The position numbers and the translations under genes are program-made. A DNA stretch of 45,326 bases from Anaerolineaceae bacterium (GTDB taxonomy: Bacteria; Chloroflexota; Anaerolineae; Anaerolineales; Villigracilaceae). The stretch covers positions 1-45,326 of the forward strand of contig VFKQ01000148.1 in NCBI GenBank assembly GCA_009885445.1, read 5' to 3'. The notes below the pieces were generated by a model. It ran no database searches and had not been told where the DNA came from. It saw only the letters and a program-made list of their open reading frames with translations. Of the stretch, positions 6,945 through 14,282 are shown piece after piece (within the stretch, counting starts at the first letter, position 1; each line of letters starts with the position of its first letter).

Positions 6945-8066
6945 GTGGCCGACCCCCGTGTAGAAAAATTCGCAAAAGTGCTCGTTCAATATTGCACCCG
7001 CATTCAGGCGGGTGACCGTGTGCTCATCGAAGCCACCACAGCCGCCGAGCCGTTGGTGCGCGAGATTTATTTAAAAGTGTTGGAGGCGGGCGGGCATCCC
7101 GTGCCGCTCCTGCAACTGCCCGACATGTTCTACCCCCAGCACGAAGACCTGTTGACTCTGCGCGGTAATGATGCGCAACTCGATTTTGTGCCGCCTCTTC
7201 AAAAACTGGCTTACGACCAATTCGAGAGTCGCATCCGCATTCACTCCACGCTCAACACGCGCTCACAGACTTCGATTGATCCCTCGCGCGCACAACGTCG
7301 CGGACGCGCGACGGGCATCATCACCGAGACGCAAATGCGTCGCGGCGGCGAAGGCTCGCTCAAGTGGGTGACGACTTTGTATCCAACGACGGCTTATGCA
7401 CAAGACGCCGAAATGACTTTCGACCAATACGAAGATTTTGTCTTCAACGCCTGCCACGTCCACGAAGATGACCCGGTGGCATTTTGGAAAAGCGTTGAAA
7501 CCGAACAGGCCAAAGCCGTGAAGTGGATGGACGGCAAGAGTCAAGTGGTGTTGCGCGGCCCAAACGTGGACCTGTCGCTTTCCGTTAAAGGCCGCAAGTT
7601 CCTCAACTCGTGCGGCACACACAACATGCCCGACGGCGAAATTTACACCGGCCCAATCGAAGACTCGGTCAATGGATGGGTGCGCTTCACTTATCCAGCC
7701 ATCTACGGCGGCGTTGCAGTTGAGGGCGCAGAATTAACTTTCAGCAACGGCAAAGTCACACAAGCCTCGGCCACCAAGAATCAAGATTATCTTTTGAAGA
7801 TGCTCGAAACCGACGCGGGCGCGCGCTACCTCGGCGAGTTCGCCATCGGCACCAACTTCGACATCAACAAATTCACCGGCCAGATTCTCTTCGACGAAAA
7901 AATCGGCGGCTCCTTCCACATGGCCCTCGGCGCGGGCTACCCCGAAACGGGCGCCAAAAACAAAAGCGCCATCCACTGGGACTTCATCTGCGACATGCGC
8001 AAAGATTCCGAAATCCTGGTCGACGGGCAGACGTTTTACAAGAATGGGAAGTTTGTGTTCAAATAG
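6945..8066 (+). CDS. Aminopeptidase, M29 family
   Basis: 373 residues, the normal length for AmpS/AmpT/PepS metallo-aminopeptidases, which remove N-terminal residues in the cytosol with a two-metal site. Family blocks are visible: the N-terminus (KFAKVLVQYCTRIQAGDRVLIEA), a central GGVAVEGAELTFSNGKV with the first glutamate ligand, YLGEFAIGTN with the second, GGSFHMALGAGYPETG with the histidine, and SAIHWDFICDMR with the H-x-D pair. It starts at GTG 6945 with AAGGAG seven bases upstream. Single gene, with a palindrome immediately downstream and a converging rhodanese gene. Confidence 0.93.
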   Translation: MADPRVEKFAKVLVQYCTRIQAGDRVLIEATTAAEPLVREIYLKVLEAGGHPVPLLQLPDMFYPQHEDLLTLRGNDAQLDFVPPLQKLAYDQFESRIRIHSTLNTRSQTSIDPSRAQRRGRATGIITETQMRRGGEGSLKWVTTLYPTTAYAQDAEMTFDQYEDFVFNACHVHEDDPVAFWKSVETEQAKAVKWMDGKSQVVLRGPNVDLSLSVKGRKFLNSCGTHNMPDGEIYTGPIEDSVNGWVRFTYPAIYGGVAVEGAELTFSNGKVTQASATKNQDYLLKMLETDAGARYLGEFAIGTNFDINKFTGQILFDEKIGGSFHMALGAGYPETGAKNKSAIHWDFICDMRKDSEILVDGQTFYKNGKFVFK

Positions 8067-8088
8067 GAAATGGTTTTCAATTAATAAT

Positions 8089-8119
8089 CGTAGGGCCGCA
8101 GCATTGCTGCGGCCCTACG
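8089..8119. repeat. GTAGGGCCGCAGCA palindrome, convergent-gene spacer
   Basis: A perfect palindrome with 15-base arms (CGTAGGGCCGCAGCA and its complement) around one central base. It lies 23 bases after the M29 stop and 4 bases after the rhodanese stop, so it could terminate both transcripts although no long T-tract follows. Relatives are at 10054-10082, 11092-11126 and 18745-18773. Confidence 0.9.
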
Positions 8120-8122
8120 TAT

Positions 8123-8479
8123 TTAATACATCCCCACGCTCGCATCAATCTTCTTGGCGTACGCATCAATCCCTCCGCGCACGTTAACGACATTCGTCCA
8201 GCCGTTTTGGATTAACCACGCCGTGACCTGTGCACTGCGACTTCCGTGATGACAGATGACGCACACGCTTCGCTCCGCGCTTTGAGCGGGTTCGGGCAAC
8301 GCGGACGTTCCGCCCGCCGCGAGTCCACTCAGCGGCGCGTGGACGAGTCGCGGGTCGTCTATGTGCGCGCGCAGTAACTCGTCCGCTTCGCGCACATCCA
8401 ATAGGATGAAGTCTTCGTCTGATTTAAGTTTTGCGGCCAGCGCGGCCACGTCAATTTCGGGGAAAGGTTTGGAAGACAT
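8123..8479 (-). CDS. Rhodanese-like domain protein
   Basis: 118 residues, a single rhodanese fold. The active-site loop is VICHHGSRSAQV with cysteine followed by HHGSRS, and the CH2-like entry motif is FILLDVREADE. Single-domain rhodaneses carry persulfide sulfur on this cysteine for thiosulfate or protein-sulfur transfer. AHIDDPRLVHAPLSG and NVRGGIDAYAKKID complete the fold. There is no signal peptide, so it is cytosolic. A monocistronic position convergent with the peptidase gene gives no hint of the sulfur acceptor. Confidence 0.9.
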   Translation of the reverse strand: MSSKPFPEIDVAALAAKLKSDEDFILLDVREADELLRAHIDDPRLVHAPLSGLAAGGTSALPEPAQSAERSVCVICHHGSRSAQVTAWLIQNGWTNVVNVRGGIDAYAKKIDASVGMY

Positions 8480-8584
8480 TTTGCCTCGCAGGTTGGGAGA
8501 GTGTGGGAATGATACCGCGAACCAGGTCGCAGCGGCTTTTGAATTTAAACCGACGTCTGGGAAGCGCGGTGATTAAATACTTTT

Positions 8585-8690
8585 GTACACGGACGCTGTG
8601 CGCACGGAAAAACACGGATTTTTTTACTGCTTTTTCAGTGCGAATCTGCCAAATCTGTGTTGTCGCGTGTACACGCGAAGCGCACAGCAA
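8585..8690. repeat. Nested inverted repeat in the rhodanese-tRNA gap
   Basis: The outer arms GCTGTGCGC (8596-8604) and GCGCACAGC (8681-8689) are exact complements. The inner arms AACACGGATTT (about 8611-8622) and AAATCTGTGTT (8652-8662) pair with one G-U. The loop is T-rich. The rest of the gap from 8480 to 8714 shows no gene. Confidence 0.7.
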
Positions 8691-8713
8691 CTTTCCATGA
8701 ACCATTTAAACAA

Positions 8714-8745
8714 TAGAGCCTGACATTAAATAGTGTCAGGCTCTA
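8714..8745. terminator. Hairpin downstream of tRNA-Lys
   Basis: TAGAGCCTGACA, an 8-base loop, then the exact complement (12-base arms). It begins five bases beyond the 3' CCA of the tRNA, so it could end the tRNA transcript. There is no long T-tract, so it may instead be another palindromic repeat. Confidence 0.6.
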
Positions 8746-8750
8746 CATTT

Positions 8751-8825
8751 TGGTGACTCCGGGGGGATTCGAACCCTCAACCAATTGCTTAAGAGGCAAC
8801 TGCTCTGCCATTGAGCTACGGAGCC
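8751..8825 (-). tRNA. tRNA-Lys (anticodon CUU)
   Basis: A complete cloverleaf on the minus strand: acceptor GGCTCCG/CGGAGTC (one G-U), D arm GCTC...GAGC, anticodon arm GTTGC-CTCTTAA-GCAAT giving anticodon CUU, a five-base variable loop, and a T arm with GTTCGAAT in a GAGGG/CCCCC stem (one A-C mismatch). The 3' CCA is encoded. CUU reads AAG, lysine. There is no integrase nearby, so no sign that it serves as an attachment site. Confidence 0.95.
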
Positions 8826-8921
8826 GTTTTGCCACGGCTGGCGGGCGAGCGGTATTATATACCGTAAAGGAAATTTGCGTCAATGCGATTGCCAGATTCT
8901 CGTTTTGTGCCGATGCCAATT

Positions 8922-9037
8922 CATTTAAACACAAAGGACACAACGGGCACAAAGGGAAAGATGTGCAAAATAATAAAGCCTTCCGACTTAGTGTACTTCG
9001 CCCCACAGGGGGGCTTTGCTCTGCCCTTCGTGTTAAA
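8922..9037. repeat. ACACAAAGGACAC hairpin repeat upstream of lipoprotein gene
   Basis: The left arm (TTTAAACACAAAGGACACAA, then CGGGCACAAAGGG) and a degenerate right arm (CCCTTCGTGTTAAA at 9024-9037) are separated by about 65 bases. Same family as 12045-12123, 35866-35945, 37950-38038 and 38826-38868. Confidence 0.72.
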
Positions 9038-9093
9038 GCTTGAACGAAAATGGAATAGAATCCAGCCACGCTTCAACTACGAAAGGACTCTTC

Positions 9094-10050
9094 ATGAAAT
9101 CACCCAGACTCCTCCACGCTTGCCTCGCTTTGCTGATTACTTCAATGGCTTGTTCGTTGCAAGTTGCGCCCGCGGCCACGCCGACCGCCCGACCTTCTCA
9201 GACGCCCATTGCCTCGCTTACGCCGCTTCCCAGCTTCACGCCGATTCCGGTCACGTTGACTGCAACCGTGACGCCGACTCAAACTGTCCCTGCGTTTACC
9301 ACGCCTGTGATTCCGGGCGCGCCGTCGGGGCCGTATGCTGTTGTGCTCGTCGAGGCAGGCGACGTGCTCAACATCCGCTCGGGGCCGGGGGCTGGGAATC
9401 CTGTCGTTGGCTCGTTCCCGCCGTCGGCGCGGGATGTGGCGCGGACGGGGCCGTCGTTCATCGTGGCAGATGGAGGTCTGTGGGTCGAAGTCCAAATCCC
9501 AAATGGCGGACGCGGCTGGGTCAATTCAAAATATCTGACGGAGTACGTGGCCCCGTCCACTTTTTGCGCGGACTCACGTGTGACGACTTTCCTCTCCGAA
9601 TTTCGCATCGCCATCCTGACTTCGGACGGGGAAGCGCTTTCAGAGATGGTCAGCCCGGCGCACGGCATGGACGTGTGGATGTGGAACAGCGGCAACGCGA
9701 TTAACTATGACGCCGAGCACGCGCGCTTTATGTTTGAAAGTACCTTCGTGCATAATTGGGGCGCGCATCCCGCCAGCGGACAGGATACGAAAGGCTCATT
9801 TCACGAAGTGGTTTTGCCCGAGTTGGTGGAGGCGTTTAACACCAGTTTTGAATCGCGTTGCAACGACGCGGTTGTGTCCAGTTATGGTGAGCCGTGGCCG
9901 GCGCGTTATGCAAACGTGAATTTTTATCAAATTGTTCACGCGGGCACGCCGGGCGTGGAGTTGGATTGGATCGTCTGGCTCGTTGGCGTGGAGAACGTGG
10001 GCGGCAGGCCGTATCTGTTTTCGTTGATTCATTTTATTTGGACGCCGTAA
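9094..10050 (+). CDS. SH3b-domain lipoprotein
   Basis: 318 residues from the ATG at 9094, which has GAAAGGA upstream; an in-frame ATG 18 codons earlier would disrupt the signal peptide. The lipoprotein signal is MKSPRLLHACLALLITSMAC with the lipobox ending in Cys20. A Thr/Pro linker to about residue 75 is followed by a bacterial SH3 domain at about 82-155 (LVEAGDVLNIRSGPGAGNPVVG ... GRGWVNSKYL) that probably binds cell-wall or surface material. The C-terminal 160 residues (VTTFLSEFRIAILTSDGEALSEMVSPAHGMDVW onward) are unassigned, but this arrangement is frequent in Anaerolineae. It should be anchored on the outer face of the membrane. A bidirectional terminator follows. Confidence 0.82.
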   Translation: MKSPRLLHACLALLITSMACSLQVAPAATPTARPSQTPIASLTPLPSFTPIPVTLTATVTPTQTVPAFTTPVIPGAPSGPYAVVLVEAGDVLNIRSGPGAGNPVVGSFPPSARDVARTGPSFIVADGGLWVEVQIPNGGRGWVNSKYLTEYVAPSTFCADSRVTTFLSEFRIAILTSDGEALSEMVSPAHGMDVWMWNSGNAINYDAEHARFMFESTFVHNWGAHPASGQDTKGSFHEVVLPELVEAFNTSFESRCNDAVVSSYGEPWPARYANVNFYQIVHAGTPGVELDWIVWLVGVENVGGRPYLFSLIHFIWTP

Positions 10051-10053
10051 TCA

Positions 10054-10082
10054 GTAGGGGCGCAGCAATGCTGCGCCCCTAC
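10054..10082. repeat. GTAGGGGCGCAGCA palindrome
   Basis: A perfect 14-base-arm palindrome centred on 10068, three bases after the lipoprotein stop codon. Member of the GTAGGG...GCAGCA family. Confidence 0.9.
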
Positions 10083-10093
10083 AACGTAAACAA

Positions 10094-10123
10094 AACGCGC
10101 CGTCTGCATGGAGACGGCGCGTT
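10094..10123. terminator. Bidirectional terminator between convergent genes
   Basis: AACGCGCCGTCT, loop GCATGG, AGACGGCGCGTT (12-base perfect stem), followed by ATTTTTA on the plus side. It lies between the lipoprotein gene (ends 10050) and the converging zinc-ribbon protein gene (ends 10144). Confidence 0.85.
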
Positions 10124-10143
10124 ATTTTTAATCGCGGCGAAAA

Positions 10144-11049
10144 TTATTTTTCCGCACCCACGCGCAAGCGGGTTCCGCAGGTGCGACAGAAGCGGTCAGC
10201 GGCGTGGGCGCGCGCGCCGCATTGATGACAGTAAACCGGCTCGGCGTTGGAGTTTTCAGCGGGCGCATGTTGCTTGCGCGCCCGTTGGGGTTTGGATCCG
10301 CCGCGCATGTAAATATAATATCCACCGGCCAACAGCAATAAGGCCGTTGCGGCGACCAATACCCATAGGTAGGTTTTGAATGAAGTGCGACCAGTGGTGT
10401 TATCGTTGAGCGGGGCAGAGGCTTCGACCGGCACGAACGAGATGCTCAATGCGTCAGAGTCTTTTTGATATTGCACATTCAGGCTGAAGGCTTTGCCAGT
10501 TGAGAGCGCGCCGAACGCGCCTTCATGATAGGTCATTCCGTTCGTCAGGCTGGTCACGTTGCCCAGCACGGGGTTCGTGATGACCTTGCTGGCATCGAAG
10601 GGCTGTTGCAGTTTTATTTGAAAATCATTGACGGCGTAATCACCCGGCCAGTGATATTGAAATTCGCGCGCCTTGCCAGTGCGCGTTAAAGCTGGGTCGT
10701 AATATTCAAGTTGAATGGCCGCGCCGCTGGCTTCGATGACCACGGCCACCCACTCGCCCTGTGGTTCGAGCGAATATTGCACGCCCGCATCCGTCACCGT
10801 TTCGGGCGTCGCGCCCACGGCCACCACGTGCGGCGATTGCGCCGCGGCGGGAATGCGCAATCTCAACGTAGCGGGCAGGCGCGTGTCTGGCGACAGGTTG
10901 ATGTAATAGATGACCAGCACACTGGGCTTGTCGTATTCAGGCCAGATCTGCACTTCCACTGAGCTCATGCGAATCAGCGATTGCGCATGGGCGGGTTGAA
11001 ATGCAAACAGCGTGGCAATTAATAAAATCATCGAAATGGTGCGACGCAC
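10144..11049 (-). CDS. Exported ectodomain / TM / zinc-ribbon protein
   Basis: 301 residues from GTG 11049, chosen because GAGGAGG lies just upstream; the ATG at 11109 lies inside a palindromic repeat. A signal peptide (MILLIATLFAFQPAHAQ, about residues 7-23) is followed by a beta-rich extracytoplasmic domain, one membrane helix near residues 225-247 (TYLWVLVAATALLLLAGGYYIYM), and a cytosolic double-CxxC zinc ribbon (YCHQCGARAH ... FCRTCGTRL). Zinc ribbons of this type are usually structural. The role is unknown; the outside-sensor/inside-ribbon layout suggests a membrane-linked adaptor, which is only inference. Confidence 0.75.
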   Translation of the reverse strand: MRRTISMILLIATLFAFQPAHAQSLIRMSSVEVQIWPEYDKPSVLVIYYINLSPDTRLPATLRLRIPAAAQSPHVVAVGATPETVTDAGVQYSLEPQGEWVAVVIEASGAAIQLEYYDPALTRTGKAREFQYHWPGDYAVNDFQIKLQQPFDASKVITNPVLGNVTSLTNGMTYHEGAFGALSTGKAFSLNVQYQKDSDALSISFVPVEASAPLNDNTTGRTSFKTYLWVLVAATALLLLAGGYYIYMRGGSKPQRARKQHAPAENSNAEPVYCHQCGARAHAADRFCRTCGTRLRVGAEK

Positions 11050-11091
11050 GGCAGTCCTCCTCACATAAAATTTCTGCGCAAATCTTACCAT

Positions 11092-11126
11092 GAAGTAGGG
11101 ACGCAGCATTGCTGCGTCCCTACTTC
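11092..11126. repeat. GAAGTAGGGACGCAGCA palindrome
   Basis: A perfect palindrome with 17-base arms centred on 11109, between panE (ends 11135) and the start of the zinc-ribbon membrane protein gene. Member of the GTAGGG...GCAGCA family, here between co-directional genes. Confidence 0.9.
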
Positions 11127-11134
11127 GTTTCGTT

Positions 11135-12040
11135 TTATATTTCCAGCGCGCGCACCAATTCCCAACATGCGTGATTGATCAGCGTGGGCACATTAAATTT
11201 TTCACCAGCCCGCGCCACCGCGCCGCAGATTGCGTCGATCTCGGTTTGCGCGCCACGCTCCACGTCCTGCAACATCGACGAGCGATTGGCCGCAGTTTTT
11301 TGGGCCACGTTTTCAGCCGCCGCCACAGGGTCGTCAAACGGCAATTTGATTCCCTGCGCGTTTGCAACCGCCGCCACTTCCTGCGCGAGAAGCTTCATTA
11401 GATGAAGAGATGAAGGATTTTCAAGCAACTTCCCGTTGGGGACTCGCAACAACGCCGTCAGCGGATTTATCGCCGCATTGACGACCAGCTTGCCCCAAAC
11501 GAGCGACTGCGCGTCCGCTACAATCCGCACCGTGAAGCGGGCGCCTGCCAAAGCGGCCTCTACCTCGCTGATGCGCGCGTGCGCCTGCAAAGAAATTATC
11601 CCTTCGCCGCCGGCGCGCGCCAGCCCGGGCGCGATGAGACTCGCGCCGGTCGTCGTCACGCCGAGGGCCACACGTTCACGCCCCAATGTTGCGGCGAGAA
11701 TCTCGTCGTTGCCGAGTCCGTTTTGGAGGGTGATGGCCACGCCATCTTCGGCGAGGCACTCTTTGAGTTGACTCGCGGCGCGCTCTGTCTGCCAGGCCTT
11801 CACGAGCACGAGGGCGATTCTCGTGGCCCGACCCGCTTCGGGCGCGTGGAGGCTGCGCACGGGTGCGTGGATTTCGTCGCCGCTGGATTCGATCAGGCGC
11901 GCTCCGTCTCGTTCGAGCGCATTCAGTCCTGCATCCCATGTGCCGAGCATGCTGATCTCATGCCCGCGTGCGCCGAGACGCGCCGCAAATAAAGTTGCCA
12001 GGGCGCCAGTGCCGAGGATGAAGAAGGGTGGGGGATTCAT
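11135..12040 (-). CDS. panE: 2-dehydropantoate 2-reductase
   Basis: 301 residues, normal family length. It reduces ketopantoate to pantoate with NADPH, the second step of pantothenate (CoA) synthesis. The N-terminal Rossmann motif is FILGTGALATLFAARLG. VLVKAWQTERA carries the conserved lysine region and ITLQNGLGNDE the conserved NGxGN. A helical C-terminal domain includes KLVVNAAINPLTALL. It lies downstream of panB on the same strand with only a repeat hairpin between them, so the two probably share a pathway and perhaps a transcript. No ribosome site is obvious; the start abuts the repeat. Confidence 0.93.
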   Translation of the reverse strand: MNPPPFFILGTGALATLFAARLGARGHEISMLGTWDAGLNALERDGARLIESSGDEIHAPVRSLHAPEAGRATRIALVLVKAWQTERAASQLKECLAEDGVAITLQNGLGNDEILAATLGRERVALGVTTTGASLIAPGLARAGGEGIISLQAHARISEVEAALAGARFTVRIVADAQSLVWGKLVVNAAINPLTALLRVPNGKLLENPSSLHLMKLLAQEVAAVANAQGIKLPFDDPVAAAENVAQKTAANRSSMLQDVERGAQTEIDAICGAVARAGEKFNVPTLINHACWELVRALEI

Positions 12041-12044
12041 TTTT

Positions 12045-12123
12045 TAACACAAAGGACACGAAGTACACAAAGTAAAAAATACTTTGGTTGAATCCCTTCG
12101 TGACCTTTGTGTCCTTTGTGGTG
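12045..12123. repeat. ACACAAAGGACACGAAG hairpin between panB and panE
   Basis: Left arm 12045-12072 (TAACACAAAGGACACGAAGT, then ACACAAAG), AT-rich spacer, right arm 12096-12123 (CTTCGTGACCTTTGTGTCCT, then TTGTGGT). The transcript could fold into a hairpin of roughly 27 paired bases between the two pan genes. Confidence 0.85.
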
Positions 12124-12131
12124 AATGTTTT

Positions 12132-13013
12132 TTATGAACTAGCCACACGCAGGAAGGCCTGCCATTCCTCGTCGGTGGTTTCGACGGAATGCTCAACGCC
12201 TGGGAATTGGCGCGCTTGCACTTCGCTGAGGTATTCGCCGAAGGCGCGTTTCATTTCGCCGTGGAAGTCGGCATATTTTTTGACGAACTTTGGAGTGAAG
12301 CGCTCGAAGAGACCGAGCAGGTCGTGGGTGACGAGGACTTGTCCGTCGCAAGCGAGGCCTGCGCCGATGCCGATGCTGGGGATGGAAATTTTTTGCGAGA
12401 TAAATTCTGCCAGCCGCGCGGGGACTGCCTCGAGCACGATGCTGAAGCATCCGGCTTCTTCGAGCAGGAGCGCGTCTTCGAGCAGGCGTTTGGCGGCGGA
12501 GGCAGACTTGCCCTGTGTGCGGAATCCGCCGAGCTGATTCACGGATTGCGGCGTGAGGCCGAGGTGGCCCATGACGGGGATGCCCGCCGCGACGATGGCG
12601 CGGACGGCGTCGACGCGTTCGCGTCCGCCCTCGAGTTTGACGGCTTCCATGCCGCCCTCTTGCAGGAAGCGGCCGGCGTTGCGCACGGCCTGCTCAACTG
12701 AAACTTGATACGACATGAAGGGCATGTCGCCGATGCGCAACGCGGATTTGGCTCCGCGCGCCACAGCGCGGCAGTGGTGGAGCATTTCTTCCATGGTGAC
12801 GGGCAGGGTGTTTTCGTAGCCGAGCACGACCATGCCGAGTGAGTCGCCGACGAGAATCGAATCGACTCCGGCCATGTCCATCGCGAGGGCGGTGGGATAG
12901 TCGTAGGCGGTGAGCATGCTGATCGGTTCGCCGTGTTCCTTCTTTTGACGGAACGTGAGCGTGGTCACTTTTTTGCGTTGCGAGACGGGAGCAGAGACAG
13001 AAACTGTAGACAT
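12132..13013 (-). CDS. panB: 3-methyl-2-oxobutanoate hydroxymethyltransferase
   Basis: 293 residues from ATG 13013, preceded by GGAGGG; the longer frame upstream is repeat DNA. It transfers the hydroxymethyl group of methylene-tetrahydrofolate to alpha-ketoisovalerate to form ketopantoate, the first pantothenate step. Hallmarks: MLTAYDYPTALAMD, the metal-binding VGDSLGMVVLGYENTLPVT, VKLEGG, VMGHLGLTPQS, IVLEAVPA with the catalytic Glu, and SIGIGAGLACDGQVLVTHDLLG. Cytosolic. Placed upstream of panE; panC and panD are not in the window. Confidence 0.95.
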   Translation of the reverse strand: MSTVSVSAPVSQRKKVTTLTFRQKKEHGEPISMLTAYDYPTALAMDMAGVDSILVGDSLGMVVLGYENTLPVTMEEMLHHCRAVARGAKSALRIGDMPFMSYQVSVEQAVRNAGRFLQEGGMEAVKLEGGRERVDAVRAIVAAGIPVMGHLGLTPQSVNQLGGFRTQGKSASAAKRLLEDALLLEEAGCFSIVLEAVPARLAEFISQKISIPSIGIGAGLACDGQVLVTHDLLGLFERFTPKFVKKYADFHGEMKRAFGEYLSEVQARQFPGVEHSVETTDEEWQAFLRVASS

Positions 13014-13135
13014 GGGTACCCTCCGGAGGTAGGTAGAGTCCGCTGGCGCCGCCCCGATTTTATGCGCAGTGGTTTGGGTGAGATTTGTTGTCGTCGCGTT
13101 CGCTGAGGATACGCGCGGTGTGGGTGGGCGGTTGC

Positions 13136-13272
13136 CCCAAAGGGGGGCTTCGCACAAACCGCCACTACATTTGCGAAGCCGACACTTCGACAGGCTCAGT
13201 GCAACGCCTTCGTCGGCTAACGCCCAGTCCACGAAGGTGGACTTCGCAGGCGTTGGTGCGACTTAAGTCGCC
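13136..13272. repeat. Long composite repeat: GCGACTTAAGTCGCC / CGAAGGCG type
   Basis: It contains CATTTGCGAAGCCGACACTT, CTTCGACAGGCTCAGTG, CCTTCGTCGGCTAACGC, a GAAGGTGGACTTCGC stretch and a final GCGACTTAAGTCGCC. Similar composites lie at 33388-33512 and 33652-33772. It fills most of the gap upstream of panB (13014-13396), which otherwise holds only the hairpin at 13332 and a TATAAT at 13309-13314. Confidence 0.8.
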
Positions 13273-13331
13273 CAGGCCATCATTATTCCACAAATCCAGA
13301 TTTTCGCCTATAATATTTTTGTCTGAGATTG

Positions 13332-13362
13332 GCGTGTCGCCACAATGCTACTGGCGACACGC
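13332..13362. repeat. GCGTGTCGCCA hairpin
   Basis: GCGTGTCGCCA, a nine-base loop, TGGCGACACGC, then a partial third copy (GCGTGTCGCAG). It lies in the leader between the TATAAT at 13309-13314 and the YtxH-like gene at 13397, so it would be in the 5' UTR if that promoter is real. Confidence 0.7.
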
Positions 13363-13396
13363 TTAGCGTGTCGCAGTACAAATTTAGGAGACTCTT

Positions 13397-13612
13397 ATGC
13401 GTAGAATGTTTGGCTTTTTGATCGGAATTTTTGTCGGCGCTTTGGTCGGCTCGACGGTGGCGTTGTTGATGGCCCCCGAGTCGGGCGAGAAGATGCGCGG
13501 CATGTTGCGCGAGCGCAGTGATAACTTTGTCAGCGACGTGCGCAACGCGGCAGACAATCGGCGGATTGAATTGCAGAGTCGGCTCGAGTCGATGCGCGCG
13601 CCGAAAGAATAA
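13397..13612 (+). CDS. YtxH-like small membrane-anchored protein
   Basis: 71 residues. The N-terminal helix is a glycine-rich membrane segment (FGFLIGIFVGALVGSTVALLMAPESGEKMR), which with the xxAPxSGxxxR turn is the signature of YtxH-family proteins. A short amphipathic charged helix follows. Family members are stress-associated in Firmicutes and common as uncharacterised genes elsewhere. Ribosome site TTAGGAG upstream. It is immediately followed by a PIN-domain gene, probably unrelated in function. Confidence 0.75.
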   Translation: MRRMFGFLIGIFVGALVGSTVALLMAPESGEKMRGMLRERSDNFVSDVRNAADNRRIELQSRLESMRAPKE

Positions 13613-13657
13613 GCATAGTTTGCAGAAGACAGACCTGCGCGGCGAAAGAGCACAATC

Positions 13658-14119
13658 GTGAAAGTACTGCGTATTTACATTGATACGTCTGTAATTGGCG
13701 GTTGTTTTGATGCCGAGTATGAAAAAGCATCTAAACAATTATGGAGTGAATTTCGAAAAGGGAAGAAAATCGCCATTGCTTCTGATTTATTGCTGCTTGA
13801 ACTAGAAGAGGCCCCCGTGCGGGTTCGCCGACTATTGAATGATTTATCTGAAAATTCTATTGAATATATTTCACTTGACGAGGAATCTATTGCACTGGCC
13901 AATACCTATATTCAAGATGGCGCTGTAGCCGAGTCGAGTTTATCGGATGCCCGACATATTGCAATGGCTACCATTGCCCGCGCAGATGTTTTGGTAAGTT
14001 GGAACTTTAAGCATATTGTAAATCTCAATCGTATTCGTCGCTTCAATGCTGTGAATTTGAAGTCGGGATATCCAACTATTGAGATTCGCAGTCCAAGCGA
14101 GGTGTTAAATGAAAACTGA
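13658..14119 (+). CDS. PIN-domain protein (putative toxin)
   Basis: 153 residues from GTG 13658 (GAAAGAG upstream). PIN features: D9 in IYIDTSVIGGCFD, acidic LLELEEAP at 46-53, D97 in SLSDARHIAMATIARADVLVSWNFKHIVN. This branch (SWNFKHIVN ending) occurs in many bacterial type II-like loci. The gene's last 11 bases overlap the start of a 57-residue basic protein, so the pair is probably translationally coupled, here in the toxin-first order. Base composition is more AT-rich than neighbouring genes, hinting at acquisition. Confidence 0.8.
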   Translation: MKVLRIYIDTSVIGGCFDAEYEKASKQLWSEFRKGKKIAIASDLLLLELEEAPVRVRRLLNDLSENSIEYISLDEESIALANTYIQDGAVAESSLSDARHIAMATIARADVLVSWNFKHIVNLNRIRRFNAVNLKSGYPTIEIRSPSEVLNEN

Positions 14120-14282
14120 GATAATTGATGCGGTTGCCTTAAAGCGCGAACTGCAAAAAAAGGCGGAGCAGAAGTTGATGGTTTTATCGGAAAAACAACA
14201 ACTTGATTTATTGCGGCGTAAATATGGAAGCATGCTTCATGTGACAAAAAGAAAACCGCGACGCCAATTACAGACCGCCTAA
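14109..14282 (+). CDS. 57-residue basic partner of the PIN protein (putative antitoxin)
   Basis: A short frame starting ATG at 14109 (MKTEIIDAVALKRELQKKAE) and ending QLQTA at 14282. It is predicted mostly helical and rich in Lys, Gln and Arg, with LSEKQQLDLLRRKYG in the middle. It overlaps the PIN gene by 11 bases in another frame and its stop overlaps the stop of the convergent glycosyltransferase gene by 4 bases. The coupling suggests an antitoxin or PIN accessory, which is inference. No homologue is recognised by eye. Confidence 0.6.
   Translation: MKTEIIDAVALKRELQKKAEQKLMVLSEKQQLDLLRRKYGSMLHVTKRKPRRQLQTA

Noticed and set aside
8751..8825. tRNA-Lys as an integration (att) site
   Set aside because: No integrase gene, no repeated 3' tRNA segment nearby, and ordinary genes on both sides.
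8743..9069. Open frames on both strands across the tRNA and repeat
   Set aside because: They overlap a complete tRNA-Lys and an intergenic repeat; no ribosome site and no recognisable domain.
13283..13738. 151-codon minus-strand frame
   Set aside because: Runs antisense through the YtxH-like gene and a hairpin repeat; Arg/His/Cys-rich shadow composition.
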